Positions 55,110 through 62,964 of a DNA stretch of 64,000 bases are shown piece by piece. Position 1 is the first letter of the stretch, and each line of letters begins with the position of its first letter. Source of the DNA: Poriferisodalis sp965214215 (GTDB taxonomy: Bacteria; Actinomycetota; Acidimicrobiia; Acidimicrobiales; Poriferisodalaceae). Both the position numbers and the translations under genes were made by a program. The DNA lies in the NCBI RefSeq assembly GCF_965214215.1, contig NZ_CBDCBD010000002.1, positions 462,739-526,738 of the forward strand, read 5' to 3'. The notes under the pieces are model-generated. The model was given only the letters and a program-made list of their open reading frames with translations, did no database searches and had not been told where the DNA came from.

Positions 55110-55958
55110 GTGAAATTCGGAATGACACTGGCCAACACGGGCCCCAACGTCGAGGGCGATTCGGCGATCGCGTATGCGCAAGCGGCAGAGGCAGCCGGCT
55201 TCGAGTCGCTGTGGACGGTCGAACACGTCGTGGTGCCGGAGGGTTACCAGACGCCGTACCCGTACTCCGAAGACGGCAAGATGCCCGGCAAGCGGGACGA
55301 CATCGACATTCCAGACCCGTTGATGTGGATGGCCTTCGTCGCCTCGGTGACCTCAGAGATCAAGCTGGGAACCGGGATTCTCATCGTGCCGCAACGCAAC
55401 TTCGCCGTTACCGCAAAGGCCGTGGCGTCGCTTGATCGGCTCTCGGGCGGCCGGGTACTGCTCGGCATCGGCGCAGGGTGGATGAAGGAGGAGTTCGACG
55501 CGCTTGGCGTGCGATTCGAAGACCGCGGCTACATCACCGACGAGCATCTCGGCGCGTACCGCGCGCTTTGGCAACAAGACGTCTGCTCGTTCGATGGCGA
55601 GCACGTCTCGTTCGACCGCGTGTACTGCCGTCCCCAGCCGAAAGGGGACATCCCGATCATCGTCGGCGGCGACAGCAAGCGCGCCGCCCGGCGGGCGGGC
55701 GAATTCGGCGACGGCTTCTTCCCGGTTTCGGGTGACCTCGACGAGATGGCGATGCTCTTCGACCATGCGAAGCGCTGCGCGGAGACGGCCGGGCGAGACC
55801 CCGACAGGCTCGACTTCACCACAATCGGTGCTGCTACTCCCGAGTGGGTGGAAAAATACGCGACGATCGGCGTGACCCGACTCATCACCAATCCGATGTC
55901 GCGGTCCAAGTTCGATGACTTCAGCCGGGACATCATCACCGCATACGCCGACGCCTGA
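55110..55958 (+). CDS. LLM-class F420-dependent oxidoreductase
   Basis: A 282-residue luciferase-like protein from GTG 55110, with AGAGGT just upstream. Motifs are EAAGFESLWTVEHVVVP, GTGILIVPQRNFAVTAKAVA and GVGAGWMKEEF-type (here GIGAGWMKEEFDALGV), matching the F420-dependent TIGR03619-like group. Divergent from the lipoprotein gene. Confidence 0.9.
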   Translation: MKFGMTLANTGPNVEGDSAIAYAQAAEAAGFESLWTVEHVVVPEGYQTPYPYSEDGKMPGKRDDIDIPDPLMWMAFVASVTSEIKLGTGILIVPQRNFAVTAKAVASLDRLSGGRVLLGIGAGWMKEEFDALGVRFEDRGYITDEHLGAYRALWQQDVCSFDGEHVSFDRVYCRPQPKGDIPIIVGGDSKRAARRAGEFGDGFFPVSGDLDEMAMLFDHAKRCAETAGRDPDRLDFTTIGAATPEWVEKYATIGVTRLITNPMSRSKFDDFSRDIITAYADA

Positions 55959-55980
55959 ACCTGCAAGCGAGGTTCAACTT

Positions 55981-57282
55981 GTGCTTGAAGCTCACTCTGT
56001 GCTCGAGGCCCTGTTCGACTACATCGAGGCGTCACCGTCGCCATTCCACGCGGCTGCTGCTGCCGTGGATCGGCTGAGAACTGCTGGCTTCGCCGAAGCC
56101 GCGCGCAGCGACGACTGGAGCGACTTCGACTTCACCGCTGGATTCGCAGTTCGAGACGGCGGCACCGTGTTCGCCGTACGTGCCAGTCCGGACGTCAACC
56201 CGCAGGAGCTGCGCTTCAACGTGATCGGCGCCCACACCGACAGCCCAAACCTGCGCATTCGCCCGCAACCCGATAGCGGCAGGCTCGGCTATCGCCAGCT
56301 CGGCGTGGAGGTCTACGGCGGTGCACTGCTGAATTCGTGGCTGGATCGCGACCTGGGCCTGTCGGGCCGAGTCGTCGTACGCGACGCGATGTCGGGTGAC
56401 ACGTCAACAGTGCTGTGGCGCTGCGACCGGGCTTTGCTACGAGTCCCGCAGCTCGCGGTTCATCTCGATCGGGAGGCGAACGACGGCTTGAAGCTGGACC
56501 GCCAGCAGCACATGACCCCGGTTTGGGGGCTCGGCGAACCGAGTGCGCACGGATTCCGCGAGTTCCTGGCAACCGAACTTGCGGTCGAAGCCGATGCAGT
56601 GTTGGCGTGGGATGTCATGGCACACGATCTCACCCCGCCGGCCCGCCTCGGCCAAGACGGCGAGATGTACGCGGCCGCTCGAATCGACAACCTCGCTTCG
56701 TGCCATGCAGCTATCGAGGCGCTGGCCGGGTGCGCAGAACAGCACGACGACACCGCTGGCGTCGTCGTGCTATTCGACCACGAGGAGATCGGCAGCTCTT
56801 CTGCTACCGGCGCCAGCAGCCCGATCTTGGCCGACGCGCTGGAGCGCATCGCTCAAGGCCTCGGTGCCAATCGCGAGCAGTACCTGCGCTCGGTGGCTCG
56901 TTCGCTGTGCGTGTCAGCCGATGGAGCCCATGCCGTGCATCCGAACTATCCCGAGCGCCACGAACCCGGTCACCTGCCGGCGCTGAACGGCGGCCCAGTC
57001 GTCAAGACGAACGCGAACGTGCGCTACGCCACTGACGCGCGCACTCATGCTCGCTTCGTGGCAGCATGCGGCGCCGCCGGAGTGCCCCATCAGGTCTATT
57101 CCCACCGTGGCAATCTGGCGTGCGGCTCAACCATCGGGCCGATCACGGCCTCCCGACTGGGAATGAGCGTCGTCGATGTCGGCTCGCCGCAGTTGTCGAT
57201 GCACTCGGCCCGCGAACTCGGCGGCAGCGACGACCCCGCGATGCTGACTACGGCGCTCGGCGCTTTCCTCGCCAACGGCTGA
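55981..57282 (+). CDS. M18-family aminopeptidase
   Basis: A 433-residue zinc aminopeptidase from GTG 55981; the frame is open back to 55915. The co-catalytic metal set is visible: IGAHTDSPNLR (His), ARIDNLASC (Asp), FDHEEIGSSS (Glu-Glu) and LSMHSARE (His). It removes N-terminal acidic or neutral residues in the cytoplasm; length fits the short bacterial M18 form. Starts 22 bases after the LLM gene. Confidence 0.9.
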   Translation: MLEAHSVLEALFDYIEASPSPFHAAAAAVDRLRTAGFAEAARSDDWSDFDFTAGFAVRDGGTVFAVRASPDVNPQELRFNVIGAHTDSPNLRIRPQPDSGRLGYRQLGVEVYGGALLNSWLDRDLGLSGRVVVRDAMSGDTSTVLWRCDRALLRVPQLAVHLDREANDGLKLDRQQHMTPVWGLGEPSAHGFREFLATELAVEADAVLAWDVMAHDLTPPARLGQDGEMYAAARIDNLASCHAAIEALAGCAEQHDDTAGVVVLFDHEEIGSSSATGASSPILADALERIAQGLGANREQYLRSVARSLCVSADGAHAVHPNYPERHEPGHLPALNGGPVVKTNANVRYATDARTHARFVAACGAAGVPHQVYSHRGNLACGSTIGPITASRLGMSVVDVGSPQLSMHSARELGGSDDPAMLTTALGAFLANG

Positions 57283-57286
57283 AGCC

Positions 57287-57330
57287 GGCCCAGCGCTCAG
57301 ACCCCGGCTTCGCCTCAGGCGACGGGCAAG
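57287..57330. repeat. Partial dispersed repeat (3' half)
   Basis: Contains GCGCTCAGACCCCGGCTTCG and CTCAGGCGA, matching the second half of repeat copy C just downstream. Confidence 0.45.
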
Positions 57331-57363
57331 CTATCGCACCTCAGAATGCCCAACGCCTTGCTA

Positions 57364-57419
57364 CCCGCTCTAGTTCGCTGCGCTCACGGGCCGCTCAGGC
57401 CCCGGCTTCGCCTCAGGCG
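57364..57419. repeat. Dispersed intergenic repeat, copy C
   Basis: Core TTCGCTGCGCTCACGGGCC, then GCTCAGGCC and GGCTTCGCCTCAGGC. It fills the convergent gap between the M18 and phosphatase genes and supplies the last codons and stop of the phosphatase. Confidence 0.7.
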
Positions 57420-58159
57420 TGGTGCAAGTAGTCGTCGAGGTGTGAGCAGTCGTTGAAGCGGCGCAGCACCCAGTCGCCGTCGCAGCAAACGACCTGTGTG
57501 ACCGAGCAGTTGTCGGAGCCGCCGAACGAGAACGGCGTCGACCCCGTGATGTGCGCCAGAACGGCCCCGATCACCCCGCCGTGAACGCATGCGGCCACGA
57601 GCTGATCGGGATGCGCGGCGGCGATGCGCCCAAGCGCGCCCATGCACCGTCCGACAAGCTGCTCGTTCGACTCAGCGCCGGGAATGACGTCCCATCGCCG
57701 CTCGATGTGCAGCCGCTCGTACAGCGGATGGTTGTCGGCCGCGTACTGGCGGATCTTCCCGCCGTCCCATTCCCCTAGGGCCACCTCGCGCAGGTCGGGC
57801 TCGATGGTGGGAGTCATGCCCAGCCGCTCGGCCAGCGGAGCAAAGGTCTGCTGGGTGCGCTGCAGCGATGACACGTAGAGGGCGTCGATTGGTTCGGTGG
57901 CCAGCCGGCGGGTCATCATCGCAGCCTGGCTGTGCCCCGCCGGCGCCAGCGCGGGATCGCCTTGGTCGCCCAGCATCGGGAAGGGCTCGCCGGGAATGAA
58001 CGCTTGAGACGCGCCGTGGCGTACCAGCAGAACTTCGGTGGCACCCGGCGGCCGCATCCACCGCTGCTGCTCAAACTGGCGCACCTCGGTGTCGGAGGCC
58101 GCGGCGTCGTCGTCGTATGCCTCGCCGGAGGGTGCGAGGCCGTCTTCGAATTGGGTCAC
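57413..58159 (-). CDS. Histidine phosphatase family protein
   Basis: A 248-residue phosphoglycerate-mutase-like phosphatase: LLVRHGASQ (phospho-His), EVALGEWDGG (Glu) and ACVHGGVIG (second His). The first 35 residues are acidic and likely flexible. Substrate unknown. GTG start at 58159. Its final codons and stop lie within repeat copy C. Confidence 0.9.
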   Translation of the reverse strand: MTQFEDGLAPSGEAYDDDAAASDTEVRQFEQQRWMRPPGATEVLLVRHGASQAFIPGEPFPMLGDQGDPALAPAGHSQAAMMTRRLATEPIDALYVSSLQRTQQTFAPLAERLGMTPTIEPDLREVALGEWDGGKIRQYAADNHPLYERLHIERRWDVIPGAESNEQLVGRCMGALGRIAAAHPDQLVAACVHGGVIGAVLAHITGSTPFSFGGSDNCSVTQVVCCDGDWVLRRFNDCSHLDDYLHHA

Positions 58160-58246
58160 GGCGGCAAGCTAGCCCCGGCAGCGCCGTCGCCGACGCAAGG
58201 TCCGGCCGCGGCCTGTGATCAGTGCGCTATCGGCCCGTGACGGCGT

Positions 58247-59461
58247 TTACTCGATCTGGTAGGCGGCTTCGCCGTGGTCGCTGACATCGATGCCGGCCAT
58301 CTCCACCTCGGCCGAGACCCGGATGCCCATGGTGAGCTTGATCACCGTTGCGATGATCCATGTGGCCGCAAACGAGTACAAGGTGACCACGGCGATCGAC
58401 AGGACTTGATTCCACAGCAGCACGCCGCCGCCGAAGAACACCCCGTCGATGAAGTCCTGAGTCTCTCCAGGAGCGGCGGGCACCGCAGACGAGTCGGCGA
58501 GGAAACCGAGCAGGATGCCGCCCACGGCGCCGCCCACCCAGTGAATGCCGACCACGTCGAGGCTGTCGTCGAAGCCGACCCTGAACTTGGCCTCGATCGC
58601 GAAGAAGCAGATGACGCCGGCGATTGCGCCGAACGCCAGCGAGTGCATCGAGCCGACGAAACCCGCCGCCGGCGTGATGGCCACGAGCGCCGCCACAACG
58701 CCCGAGGCGATGCCGATGGTGGACACTCGCTGGTGCCGTGCGTACTCGGCGAACGCCCAGCCGACCATGCCGGCTGCTGCCGCAATGAACGTGTTGACGA
58801 ACGCCTGCGCCGCAGCGCCGTCGGCTGACAGCGCCGAGCCGGCGTTGAACCCGAACCAGCCGAACCACAAGATGCCCGCGCCCAGCATGACGAAGGGCAC
58901 GTTGTGGGGCACGGGCCGGTTGTCGGGCCAACCTGAGCGCTTGCCGACCACCAGCGCCAGCGCCATGGCTGCCGCGCCGGCGTTCACATGGATCGCCGTG
59001 CCGCCAGCAAAGTCGTGCGCCGGCAGGTTGAAGATCCAGCCGTCAGCGCCGTACACCCAGTACACGACCGGCGAATACACCAGCAGCGACCACACCGGGA
59101 CGAACACCATCCAGGCAGAGAACTTCATGCGGTCTGCGACGGCGCCCGAGATGAGGGCCGGGGTTATGGCTGCGAACGTCATCAGAAAGCCGAACGTGGC
59201 GAGCCCTTCGGCGTCGTGAATGCCAGCCATGCCAGCCAGCGAGAAGTCGCCGATGATCGGCAGGCCGCTTTCGCCCGCCGCGAGGCTGTAGCCCACGAGC
59301 ACCCAGATGACAGGCACAATGCCGAGACACCACATGTTCATGTTGAGCATGTTCAGTGCATTCTTGGCACGGACCATGCCGCCGTAGAACAGCGCCAGAC
59401 CCGGCACCATGAATAGCACCATCGCCGCGGACGTCAATATCCAAGCAATATTGCCTTCCAT
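58247..59461 (-). CDS. amt: Amt-family ammonium transporter
   Basis: A 404-residue channel from ATG 59461, with GAGGAGG 6 bases upstream. About 11 helices; signatures MVPGLALFYGGMVRAKNALN and AGGTAIHVNAGAAAMALAL. The pore His pair (NAGAAAMAL and GIHWVGGAVG) is present. It moves ammonium. No PII (glnK) gene is adjacent, which is unusual in actinobacteria. Confidence 0.93.
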   Translation of the reverse strand: MEGNIAWILTSAAMVLFMVPGLALFYGGMVRAKNALNMLNMNMWCLGIVPVIWVLVGYSLAAGESGLPIIGDFSLAGMAGIHDAEGLATFGFLMTFAAITPALISGAVADRMKFSAWMVFVPVWSLLVYSPVVYWVYGADGWIFNLPAHDFAGGTAIHVNAGAAAMALALVVGKRSGWPDNRPVPHNVPFVMLGAGILWFGWFGFNAGSALSADGAAAQAFVNTFIAAAAGMVGWAFAEYARHQRVSTIGIASGVVAALVAITPAAGFVGSMHSLAFGAIAGVICFFAIEAKFRVGFDDSLDVVGIHWVGGAVGGILLGFLADSSAVPAAPGETQDFIDGVFFGGGVLLWNQVLSIAVVTLYSFAATWIIATVIKLTMGIRVSAEVEMAGIDVSDHGEAAYQIE

Positions 59462-59550
59462 CACATCCCTCCTCGTCGCGCATGGACGCGCCAGTGGACA
59501 GTTCAGAGGCTGATCCGAACATCATTGCAGGTCAACCGCCCCGACACTGT

Positions 59551-59572
59551 GTTCTGCGGTGGCCCGCAGAAC
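59551..59572 (-). terminator. Strong hairpin between cystathionine enzyme and amt
   Basis: Perfect 9-bp stem GTTCTGCGG / CCGCAGAAC with a 4-base loop, 24 bases after the stop of the PLP gene on the minus strand. Probably ends the transsulfuration operon before amt. Confidence 0.55.
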
Positions 59573-59595
59573 TGCCCACGCCTCGGCCCGAGGGT

Positions 59596-60795
59596 CTATG
59601 GGGCTCCGGAGGATGCAGCATCGAGCGCCGCTTGGAGATCGTCCAGCAGGTCGGTGACCGTCTCGAGCCCGACCGACAGCCGCACCAAGTCGTCGGGCAC
59701 CTCGAGGACCGAACCGGCGGCCGAGGCATGGGTCATGGCGCCTGGATGCTCGATCAGCGATTCGACTGCACCCAGTGACTCCGCCAACGTGAACACCCTC
59801 GTCGAAGTGACGACGCGCTCGGCTGCGTCACGCCCGCCGTGCAGCCGGAACGACACCATGCCGCCGAAGGCGCTCATCTGCCGGCAGGCGACGTCGTGGC
59901 CAGGGTGATCGGGTAGTCCCGGGTACAGCACCGAGCGCACAGCGGGGTGCGCCTCGAGGAGCTCGACGATCGCCTGCGCGCTCGCGCTGTGACGGTCCAT
60001 ACGTACGCCGAGCGTCTTGACACCTCGCAGCGCCAGGTAGCAGTCGAACGGGCTCGGCACCGCGCCCACGGCATTCTGGGTGAACACCAGGTGGTCAGCC
60101 AGCCCGTCGTCGTTGGTGGCCACGAAGCCGCCGACAACGTCGCTGTGCCCGCCGATGTACTTGGTGGCCGAATGCACGACGACATCCGCGCCGAGCGCCA
60201 GCGGCTGCTGCAAGTAGGGCGTGGCGAACGTGTTGTCCACCACGACGACGCCGCCCAATTCGTGCGTGACGGCGCAGATGGCCTCGATGTCGAAGACCGT
60301 GAGCAGCGGGTTGGTGGGTGTCTCCAGCCACACCATGCGGGTGCTGGGCGTCCAGGCGTCGCGGATCTTGTCGGGCGCGGTGAGATCGGTTGCCGCCATA
60401 CCGACGCCTGCGTTGCCGAACACCGTGTCGATGAGCCGGAAGGTGCCCCCGTACGCGTCGTCGCCGAGCAGCAGGCTGTCGCCCGGTCGCAGCACCCGAA
60501 GCAGCGCATCCGATGCCGCCAGCCCGCTGGCGAAGGCGAACCCGTGACGGGCACCCTCCAGCGACGCGACGCACACCTGGTAGGCGTGCCGGGTCGGGTT
60601 GCCGGTGCGGCCGTACTCGTAGCCGTGGCGGGGCTGGCCGACAGCTTCCTGTGCAAAGGTCGTGGCCAGCGAGATCGGTGTGACCACTGCACCGGTGTAG
60701 GGATCGTGGGGCTGGCCCGCCCGAATCGCCCGCGTCTCGAAGCCGAACTCGTCGGGATCCTCGAATCCCGACACCTGTGGATCGCCGCCCAACAT
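59596..60795 (-). CDS. Cystathionine gamma-synthase/gamma-lyase family PLP enzyme
   Basis: A 399-residue Cys/Met metabolism enzyme. The PLP lysine is in VVHSATKYIGGHSD, and YGRTGNPTR and SLGAVESLIEHPGAMTH are family motifs. Next to CBS it probably works as cystathionine gamma-lyase (reverse transsulfuration to cysteine), though gamma-synthase is also possible. Its ATG shares one base with the CBS stop. Confidence 0.9.
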   Translation of the reverse strand: MLGGDPQVSGFEDPDEFGFETRAIRAGQPHDPYTGAVVTPISLATTFAQEAVGQPRHGYEYGRTGNPTRHAYQVCVASLEGARHGFAFASGLAASDALLRVLRPGDSLLLGDDAYGGTFRLIDTVFGNAGVGMAATDLTAPDKIRDAWTPSTRMVWLETPTNPLLTVFDIEAICAVTHELGGVVVVDNTFATPYLQQPLALGADVVVHSATKYIGGHSDVVGGFVATNDDGLADHLVFTQNAVGAVPSPFDCYLALRGVKTLGVRMDRHSASAQAIVELLEAHPAVRSVLYPGLPDHPGHDVACRQMSAFGGMVSFRLHGGRDAAERVVTSTRVFTLAESLGAVESLIEHPGAMTHASAAGSVLEVPDDLVRLSVGLETVTDLLDDLQAALDAASSGAP

Positions 60796-61847
60796 CAGCC
60801 TTCCCCCAGTTCACCCGGCGGGCTGACGTCGACCTCGTCGCCCGGCTGCAATCCGCGGGACTTCAGCCAGTCGTCGTCGAAGACGCGGCTGAGGTAGCCG
60901 CGTCCCGAATCGGGAATGAGCGTGACCACCAGCGACACGCCAGCGAGGCCCGCAGCGTCAAGCTCGGCGGCGACGCGCAGCGCGCCGGTCACCGCAGTGC
61001 CGCCAGAGCCCCCGACAAGCAGGCCCTCGGTGCTGGTCACTCGCCGGGCCATGGCAAACGAGTCGGCGTCGGTCACCGGCAACACCCGGTCAACGATCTT
61101 GGCGTGGTAGGTGGTGGGCCAGAAGTCCTCGCCGATGCCCTCCACGAGATAGGGGCTCCCGTCGCCGCCTGCGTAGACCGACTCGGGCGGATCGGCCACG
61201 ATGACCTCGATCGCCGGGTTCTGCTCTTTGAGGAAGCGACCGACACCGCTGACGGTGCCTCCAGTACCTGCGCCGGCGACAAAATGGGTGACCCGCCCAC
61301 CGGTTTGAGCCCAGATCTCAGGACCGGTGGTCTCGTAGTGCGCCTGAGGGTTGTTCTGGTTCGAGTACTGATCGGGCGAGAAGGCCCGGGGTGTTTCGGT
61401 GCGCAGCCGCGCCGCAGTGGAGTAGTACGAGCGCGGGTCTTCGGGATCGACCTTGGCCGGGCACACCACGACCTCGGCGCCATAGGCACGCAGCAGAGCC
61501 ACCTTCTCGGGCGCCACCTTGTCAGTGCACACGAACAAGCAGCGATAGCCCCGCTGGGCGGCCACAACGGCCAGGCCCACGCCGGTGTTGCCAGAAGTGG
61601 GTTCGACGATGGTGTCGCCGGGCTGCAGGCGCCCGTCAGCCTCGGCGGCGTCGATCATGGCGACCGCGGCACGATCCTTCACTGATCCACCGGGGTTGGC
61701 GGTCTCGAGCTTGGCTACCACCGGGGTAGCGATGTCGGGCGCGACCCGACCCAGCCACACCAAGGGCGTCTGACCGACGAGATCGAGCACCGAAGACGCT
61801 ATGTCCAAGCCTTCGAGGGCCCCGGGCATCGGACCGGCATCAGTCAC
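60795..61847 (-). CDS. Cystathionine beta-synthase, catalytic domain only
   Basis: A 350-residue PLP enzyme: NPGGSVKDRAA (Lys57), SGNTGVGLAV, AGTGGTVSGVGRF and VTSTEGLLVGGSGG. The YHAKIVDRVLPVTD stretch is specific to CBS rather than cysteine synthase. The C-terminal pair of CBS regulatory domains found in mycobacterial CBS is absent. GTG 61847 start (ATG 61829 alternative). Joins serine and homocysteine to cystathionine. Confidence 0.88.
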   Translation of the reverse strand: MTDAGPMPGALEGLDIASSVLDLVGQTPLVWLGRVAPDIATPVVAKLETANPGGSVKDRAAVAMIDAAEADGRLQPGDTIVEPTSGNTGVGLAVVAAQRGYRCLFVCTDKVAPEKVALLRAYGAEVVVCPAKVDPEDPRSYYSTAARLRTETPRAFSPDQYSNQNNPQAHYETTGPEIWAQTGGRVTHFVAGAGTGGTVSGVGRFLKEQNPAIEVIVADPPESVYAGGDGSPYLVEGIGEDFWPTTYHAKIVDRVLPVTDADSFAMARRVTSTEGLLVGGSGGTAVTGALRVAAELDAAGLAGVSLVVTLIPDSGRGYLSRVFDDDWLKSRGLQPGDEVDVSPPGELGEG

Positions 61848-61897
61848 GGCGTCACAGCCTACGAAGGGCGAACTCGGCGCGCCGCTGCGTCGAGACT

Positions 61898-61934
61898 TGT
61901 GCGGGCACGCCGCTCAGAACAGCGTGCCTGCACA
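61898..61934 (-). terminator. Long hairpin after the aldoxime dehydratase gene
   Basis: A 13-bp stem (TGTGCGGGCACGC / GCGTGCCTGCACA, one G-U pair) with an 11-base loop, 44 bases after the oxd stop and before the CBS gene on the same strand. It likely separates the two transcription units. Confidence 0.55.
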
Positions 61935-61977
61935 CGGAACGAAAGGTCCACCTTCGCTGCGCAGATTTGCCGGAGGG

Positions 61978-62916
61978 TCAGGAGGCGGGGTCGGCGAGGC
62001 TGGCGAGCGGGGAGAGGTCTGTGTTGAGCAGCTCGACACCGCCTTCGGGCAGTACCGAGACTTCGTGCCACAGGCGCAACTTCGGCGGTCGGCCGAGGAG
62101 CTGAACCGTTGAGAGAAACGAGTGGAAGATCGCCAGGTGCGTGGAGTGCGATCGCGACCACGCTTCGAGCGAGGCCAGGTCTTCGAACCATCCGACGAAG
62201 CTGGTCGATTCGAGGTCTTCGCCGTCGATGGTCTGCTCCCGCAGGAAGCGGCTGGAGATGCAGCCGGTGTCGGGGTTGTTGGCCAGGAAGTCGATGCCGG
62301 CACGCAGCTTCGGTTCGATGTCGGTGAAGTACATCTCTCGCTCGTCGTCAAGGCATTCGTCCCACTTCTGTCCTGAGCGGATCAGGCACAGGTTGGCGGG
62401 CAGCGGCGAGCCCGGCGCCGCCTCGAATGGATCCTCAGCGCTGTCCGCCATGCGGTCTCGCGCTGCGCCCCAGTAGTCGTGCAACTCGGTGAGGTCCACC
62501 GAGGTCAGGTTGCGCACGCCCGGCAGCGGTCGCTTCGTCCCCGCGATGGTCTCCCAGCGATCTGCCGGAATGGCGGCCGTCTCGCAATAGACCCCGGCTC
62601 GGTGGAGCACATCGCAGTCCTGCCGCCAACGCTCGTAGACCGCCGGATCGACCCAGTAGGCCATGAATACGGTCTCGACATCACCCTCGGCCTCGGCTGC
62701 GTCATCGCCCTCGTCGGTGAAGTTGACGATGCGAGCACGCTCCACGTGATCGGGCCGGTCGTCGCCACCAGTCAGTGCCGCTTGCAGATCTGCCAGGGTC
62801 TCATCGTTGCCGGGACCCTTCGAGAAGATCATCGAATAAGCCGTCAGCTCGGGAAAATCGACGACGCACCACGCCGGAGCGCTCGGCGTATGCCCCTCGG
62901 GCCGGTTCGCTGCCAT
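61978..62916 (-). CDS. oxd: Aldoxime dehydratase (heme-containing)
   Basis: A 312-residue protein matching aldoxime dehydratase (phenylacetaldoxime/aliphatic type), which dehydrates aldoximes to nitriles using ferrous heme. The expected key residues are present: heme-ligand His in STHLAIF (His260; His299 in Rhodococcus OxdRE), catalytic Ser in LIRSGQKW (Ser181; Ser219), His284 in LWHEVSV (His320) and the Arg in DYWGAARDRM (Arg178 equivalent). It is about 40 residues shorter at the N-terminus than OxdRE. No nitrilase or nitrile hydratase is adjacent; the amidase at 3998 is distant. Single gene between hairpins. Confidence 0.85.
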   Translation of the reverse strand: MAANRPEGHTPSAPAWCVVDFPELTAYSMIFSKGPGNDETLADLQAALTGGDDRPDHVERARIVNFTDEGDDAAEAEGDVETVFMAYWVDPAVYERWRQDCDVLHRAGVYCETAAIPADRWETIAGTKRPLPGVRNLTSVDLTELHDYWGAARDRMADSAEDPFEAAPGSPLPANLCLIRSGQKWDECLDDEREMYFTDIEPKLRAGIDFLANNPDTGCISSRFLREQTIDGEDLESTSFVGWFEDLASLEAWSRSHSTHLAIFHSFLSTVQLLGRPPKLRLWHEVSVLPEGGVELLNTDLSPLASLADPAS

Positions 62917-62964
62917 CAGCCAGCAGGTGCCGTCATGCTGCGGCGGCCGCTCGGCGAGTTGCGC

